Shown piece by piece: positions 49,542-54,330 of a stretch of DNA of 54,330 bases. The notes under the pieces are model-generated. The model saw only the letters and a list, made by a program, of their open reading frames with translations. It ran no database searches and was not told the origin of the DNA. The stretch's first letter is position 1. Each line of letters begins with the position of its first letter. The DNA comes from Candidatus Bathyarchaeota archaeon. Its GTDB lineage: Archaea; Thermoproteota; Bathyarchaeia; TCS64; PIYN01. The stretch lies in assembly GCA_003601775.1 (NCBI GenBank), contig PIYN01000007.1:1-54330 (forward strand), read 5' to 3'. The position numbers were made by a program, and so were the translations under genes.

Positions 49542-49860
49542 CTCGGGCTGTTGGGGGCTGCGGGCTGAACGCCTCGCCCGAAGGCTTGGCGCTTACACCC
49601 CAGCTCCATCAAACCCGTCTTCTACGGGTGCCCTCGTCCCCGCCTCCTGGACCCCCCGGAGGGGGTCCGCTCGACGGGGAATGGCCGTCTATTTTTGGGA
49701 ACGGCTTCGGGCTTAGATGCCTTCAGCCCTTATCCGTCGCAGCGTGGCTGCCCGGCGGTGCCCTGTCGGACAACCGGTAGACCAGAGGCTGCAGCGTCCC
49801 GTTCCTCTCGTACTGAGGACACTTTCCCCTCAGACGGCCAACACCCCCAGCAGATAGAGT

Positions 49861-49903
<43 letters not shown>

Positions 49904-50543
49904 TTAATAGGCGAGCAGCCTCACCCTTGGCCCCTTATGCAAGGCCAGGATAGGAAGAGCCGACATCGAGGTACCGAGCCGCGAGGTCGATGGGGGCTCT
50001 CGCCCGCGACAGGCCTGTTATCCCCGGGGTAACTTTTCTGTCACTACCGGCCCTCATCAAGAGGGACACGATAGCTCGCTAAGCCCGGCTTTCGCCCCTG
50101 GATCCCTTACTGTGGAGGATCCAGTCAGGCCAGCTTTTGGCTTTGCCCTCTACGATGGGTTTCCGTCCCATCTGAGCTGACCTTTGGGCCCCCTCGATAT
50201 CTTTTCAAGGGGGTGCCACCCCAGCCAAACTGCCCATCTGCCGGTGTCCCGGAGCTCGAGGCCCCGGTTAGGGACGCAGCCGCGTAAGGGTGGTGTTCCA
50301 TTGGCGCCTCCCCCACCCCCGGAAGGGTGGGCTCACCGGCTCCCACCTACGCTCTGCAGACGCGACCACGCCCCAGCGACAGACTGCAGTAAAGCTCCAC
50401 GGGGTCTTCTCTTCCCGCTGGGGGTCGCTGGACTGTTCATCCAGCCTGTGGGTTCACCGGGTTCCAGGCGGGGACAGTGGGGCCCTCGTGGATCCATTCA
50501 TGCACGTCGGAACTTACCCGACAAGGCATTTGGCTACCTTAAG

Positions 50544-51306
50544 CAACACCCATGAAGTGGGTGCTGGACCATATCTTCACCCTTCAGGGTCTCATCCTCA
50601 TCTTCACCCTGAGGGCACCCGGCGTATGGTCTCTGAGGCGTCCACCCGACGATTAATGTAGGATAATATCTCTCGAAGTTGGTGCTTCCTCTTATCTGAC
50701 ATCTCGTATACCTTCTTTACCAACTCCTTGAACTTCTCTGCATCTCTGTGCTCACCCCGCTCCAAGGCCTCTACGATATCTGCGAAGAACTTGAACTCCC
50801 TCCACTTAATGATGGGTTTATGCTTCTTGAAGAAGGGAACGATCTTCTCCGCGAGATGCCGGCGAGCATCCACGGTATACTGGAGCGTTGTCTCTTCCTG
50901 CCCTGGTTTTGGTATTATCCGCCCACACTTGAAGACCCTTCTAAGTATCTCGAGTACTTCTCTGTGCTTACTGCTTTGAGTCACATGGAAGACTGGATCT
51001 ATGACCCATCCGAACCTCGTGTCCTCCTGTCTCTTGAGGGAGATGGAGAAGCAGCCTTCGCCGTCCACCAGACCCACTATGTAATAATGGAGGTATTTTA
51101 GACGACTTGGCAGCCTCTTTGGGTCGATCAAGTCGGAAAATTCATAGAGCATCGTCCATCCAGAGAAGAGAGGGAGAGTCCTCGATATTAAGTTTAGCCG
51201 GGTGGTTCCCTGCGGATCGAGATCACCGTATCAGCCACTTTTCCCTCCTCGGGGGGCTGATACTCCCCCTTCCCCGCATATAGCCGGGTTTAACGACTCC
51301 CTTCCC
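50544..51306 (-). other. Archaeal intron in the 23S rRNA gene
   Basis: On the minus strand the left exon ends in GTAACTCTGACTCTC and the right exon resumes with TTAAGGTAGCC. These are adjacent in intron-less 23S genes, in the region around helix 68-69 (near E. coli position 1920-1930). About 763 bases intervene, with the LAGLIDADG gene inside. The exact ends are uncertain by one base, since a C can belong to either side. Confidence 0.88.
50604..51152 (-). CDS. LAGLIDADG homing endonuclease inside the 23S intron
   Basis: The 182-residue protein has one LAGLIDADG motif, YIVGLVDGEGCFSISLK (near residues 28-44). It continues with a basic DNA-binding region and a second helix region without a second motif, so it should act as a homodimer. 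It cleaves the intron-less 23S gene at the insertion site and so spreads the intron. It starts at ATG 51152 inside the intron and ends within it. The helical C-terminus (DKRKHQLREILSYINRRV) is longer than a minimal single-motif enzyme. Confidence 0.93.
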   Translation of the reverse strand: MLYEFSDLIDPKRLPSRLKYLHYYIVGLVDGEGCFSISLKRQEDTRFGWVIDPVFHVTQSSKHREVLEILRRVFKCGRIIPKPGQEETTLQYTVDARRHLAEKIVPFFKKHKPIIKWREFKFFADIVEALERGEHRDAEKFKELVKKVYEMSDKRKHQLREILSYINRRVDASETIRRVPSG

Positions 51307-51812
51307 GAGAGTCAGAGTTACTCCCGTCGTTTAGCGGCCCTTAGCCCGGTTGGAATCGGGTTTTAGGTACCGCCACTGGACAGGATTCAGAAGCCGTACA
51401 CACCCTTTCGGGCTAGCGGCTTCCTGTGTTTTTATTAAACAGCCGGGACCCCCTTGTCACTGCGACCTACGGCCCCAGCCCTCAGGCCAAGGCCATAGGC
51501 ACCCCTTATCCCTAAGTTACGGGGCTAATTTGCCGAGTTCCCTCGCCTGGAGTGCCCCGACACGCCTTGGGCTTCTCACCCTGGGCACCTGTGTTGGTTC
51601 TGGGTACGGTTGCGGGGGATCCTTCCCCGCGCACTTTTCAAGGTCTCCAGGGATCGGCCGAACCCCCCTATGCGGGAGGCTATTCCTGCTTTCGCCTGAT
51701 TCTCACCATTACGGTACTCCTCAGGCTTATACAGTTAAACAGGGCGACGGCCCTGCTCGGCCTACCCCGAAGCGTCGTGCGCGGGGCTTGTGTCGCCACA
51801 CGTACCCCCGCA

Positions 51813-51846
<34 letters not shown>

Positions 51847-53340
51847 GCCATGTTAAAGCTGGCCTTAGGACCGACTAACTCCCAGCTGACGACGCATCGC
51901 TGGGAAACCCTTGCCCTTCCGGCGGTCGGGATTCTCACCCGACTTTGCTGTTACTACCACCGGGATCTGCAATCCCGATCGGTCCACTGGACCTCACGGC
52001 CCAGCTTCTGCCCAATCGGGACGCCCTCCTACCAGACTGAGCCGATACGGCTCAGCTCCACGGTATCGGTGGCTGGCTTGAGCCCCGTCCATTTTCGGGG
52101 CCCTGGACCTCGGCGGGTGAGCTGTTACGCTTTCTTTAAAGGATGGCTGCTTCTAAGCCTACCTCCCCGCTGTCTTAGGTTCAGGACGCCCTTTTGTTTG
52201 GCACTTAGCCAGCACTTTGGGACCTTAACCGTGGTCTGGGTTGTTCCCCTCTCGGAACGGGAGCTTAACCCCCGCAACCCGTCTCCTGGGCTCTACGGCG
52301 CTGGCGTATTCGGAGTTCAAAAGGGAGGCGAGGCCTCTCGGCCCCTTACCCCCCGATTGGTGCTCTACCCCGCCAGCTACCTCCCCCAGGGCTTGGCTGC
52401 GACCAACTTCGGAGGGAACTAGCTATCACCGGGTTAGATTGGTCTTTTGCCCCTAGGCCCAGGTCAGAGGAGTGATTTGCACGTCAACACCCCTTCGGGC
52501 CTCCATCGGGCTTTCGCCCGACTTCGCCCTGCCCAGGCCTAGATCACCCGGTTTCTAGTCTTACCGACGTGACTCCGGGCCCTTTCAGACCCAGCGACTC
52601 ACCGGCCTAAGCCGGCTGTTCGCACTTCGGTTTCCCTACGCCTACGGGCTTTGAACCCTTAAGCTCGCCACGTCGGTAAACTCCCCGGCCCGTGTTTCTA
52701 GACGGAACGTGCGACCCTGGTCCCCTCCCATCGTACCGCTACGTCGCCGTAGCCTCCTTCTGGGAGGTTCTACCCTTTCAGGCCGCACACGTCTGTCGCT
52801 ATCTGGTTTCAGGCTCTTTTCACACCCCTCCCGGGGTGCTTTTCAACTTTCCGTCACCGTACTAGTGCGCTATCGGTCTTGGGGAGTATTTAGCCTTGGA
52901 AGTTGATGTCTCCCATCTTCCCACGCCAGTCCCAAGGCGTGGTACTCTGGAAGTCGGCCCAGTCCCTCTCGGCTTACGTCTACGGGGCTATCACCCTCTA
53001 CGGCGGAGCTTTCCAGAACACTTCGACTTCGCCGAGGAGGGAGCGGCCGACCCCAAAACCCCACATCCGCGCCGGCTCTTCGCCGGAGCGTTCGGTTTGG
53101 GCTCTTTCCCTTTCGCTCGCCGCTACTCAGGAAATCCCTGTTGGTTTCTCCTCCTCCCCCTACTAAGATGCTTCAGTTCGGGGGGTTCCCGCTCCTCACG
53201 GAGCACCGCCCTCACGGACGGTGGGAAGTCCCATTCGGGGATCCTCGGATCTACGGCTGCATGCGCCTACCCGAGGCTTATCGCAGCTTGCCACGCCCTT
53301 CATCGGCTCCCAAGCCTAGTCATCCACCAGATAGCGTACC

Positions 53341-53394
53341 ATGTCAGCCGGGTGAACCCGGTCCCTAGCTGGAGTCAGAGGCCTATGCACGGCT
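53341..53394. repeat. 5' arm of the 23S rRNA processing stem
   Basis: Inverted match of 49491-49541, with blocks ATGTCAGC (53341-53348), CCGGTCCCT (53358-53366) and AGGCCTATGCACGGC (53379-53393). It forms the base of the precursor 23S rRNA stem-loop. Confidence 0.85.
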
Positions 53395-53504
53395 TCATCG
53401 CGGACCCTTCAGGGGGCCCACTGGCCCTTCATCCCAGATCCTAGGGGATCTGGGATTGCATCTCATCGTTTGGGCCGAGAGGTCTCCCCGAGGCCCTTCT
53501 TGCT
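53395..53504 (-). other. 16S-23S internal spacer with a hairpin, no tRNA
   Basis: The spacer between the processing arm and the 16S 3' end holds no tRNA-Ala, unlike in many Euryarchaeota. A perfect hairpin is made by ATCCCAGATCC (53431-53441) and GGATCTGGGAT (53446-53456), with a four-base loop. GGGCC and GGCCC (near 53493-53497 and 53473-53477) could pair as well. These are likely RNA-processing elements. Confidence 0.7.

Positions 53505-54330
<826 letters not shown>

Overview
The window is archaeal chromosome, mostly GC-rich, and most likely from a thermophilic or moderately thermophilic member of the Thermoproteota (TACK) lineage. It encodes an archaeal histone, a thermosome subunit, an isoprenoid (geranylgeranyl) reductase, ribosomal protein S17e, an FtsZ-family protein, archaeal type IV pili and Sso10a-type winged-helix proteins. 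The 16S-23S spacer has no tRNA-Ala, the 23S gene carries an archaeal intron, and one tRNA gene appears to carry an intron in a non-canonical position. A Bathyarchaeia-like organism would fit, but I cannot fix the taxon from sequence alone.

Layout. Positions 1-2260: the start of an unrecognised gene, an OsmC gene, a frameshifted OsmC relic and an MFS transporter. Positions 2300-8800: a dense cluster of four NifX/NifB-C-terminal-like small proteins, two MinD-type ATPases with inserted ferredoxin domains, an Mrp/NBP35 ATPase, a DUF134 regulator, a DUF5320-like protein, a tryptophan-rich microprotein and a radical SAM enzyme. No nitrogenase genes are present. Positions 8900-12500: DtxR regulator, two FeoA, FeoB and a small membrane protein, for ferrous iron uptake. 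Positions 12500-14400: a metallophosphoesterase, another OsmC and a zinc-ribbon/YbjQ protein.

Positions 14436-17800 hold the most striking region. A tRNA-Arg gene with an apparent intron is followed by an AT-rich island with two overlapping genes: a nuclease-APAZ protein and a catalytically dead short prokaryotic Argonaute. This is a short-pAgo defence operon of the DNase-associated (SPARDA-like) kind with a variant nuclease active site.

Positions 17800-25200: acylphosphatase, M14-type peptidase, tRNA-Asn, and a minus-strand type IV pilus cluster (ATPase, membrane platform, three pilins). Positions 25600-31500: FtsZ, a regulator, a UbiA prenyltransferase, two divergent winged-helix genes with palindromic operator-like sites, a candidate structured RNA and two unknown genes. 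Positions 31500-37400: D-aminoacylase-like amidohydrolase, tRNA-Glu, thermosome, geranylgeranyl reductase, histone and S17e. Positions 37500-40500: a complete four-subunit 2-oxoacid:ferredoxin oxidoreductase operon. Positions 40500-49300: SerK-like serine kinase, NMN adenylyltransferase, B3/B4 protein, aldo/keto reductase, luciferase-like oxidoreductase, an ABC-2 exporter, a fumarylacetoacetase-family enzyme and a small MscS channel. Positions 49500-54330: 23S rRNA (with a LAGLIDADG intron), the spacer and the 3' part of 16S rRNA, all on the minus strand.

Two physiological themes stand out. One is iron and Fe-S/metal handling: Feo uptake beside a NifX/MinD/Mrp cluster whose two ends share a TGTGCATA(A/T)T promoter motif. 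The other is anaerobic, ferredoxin-linked metabolism.
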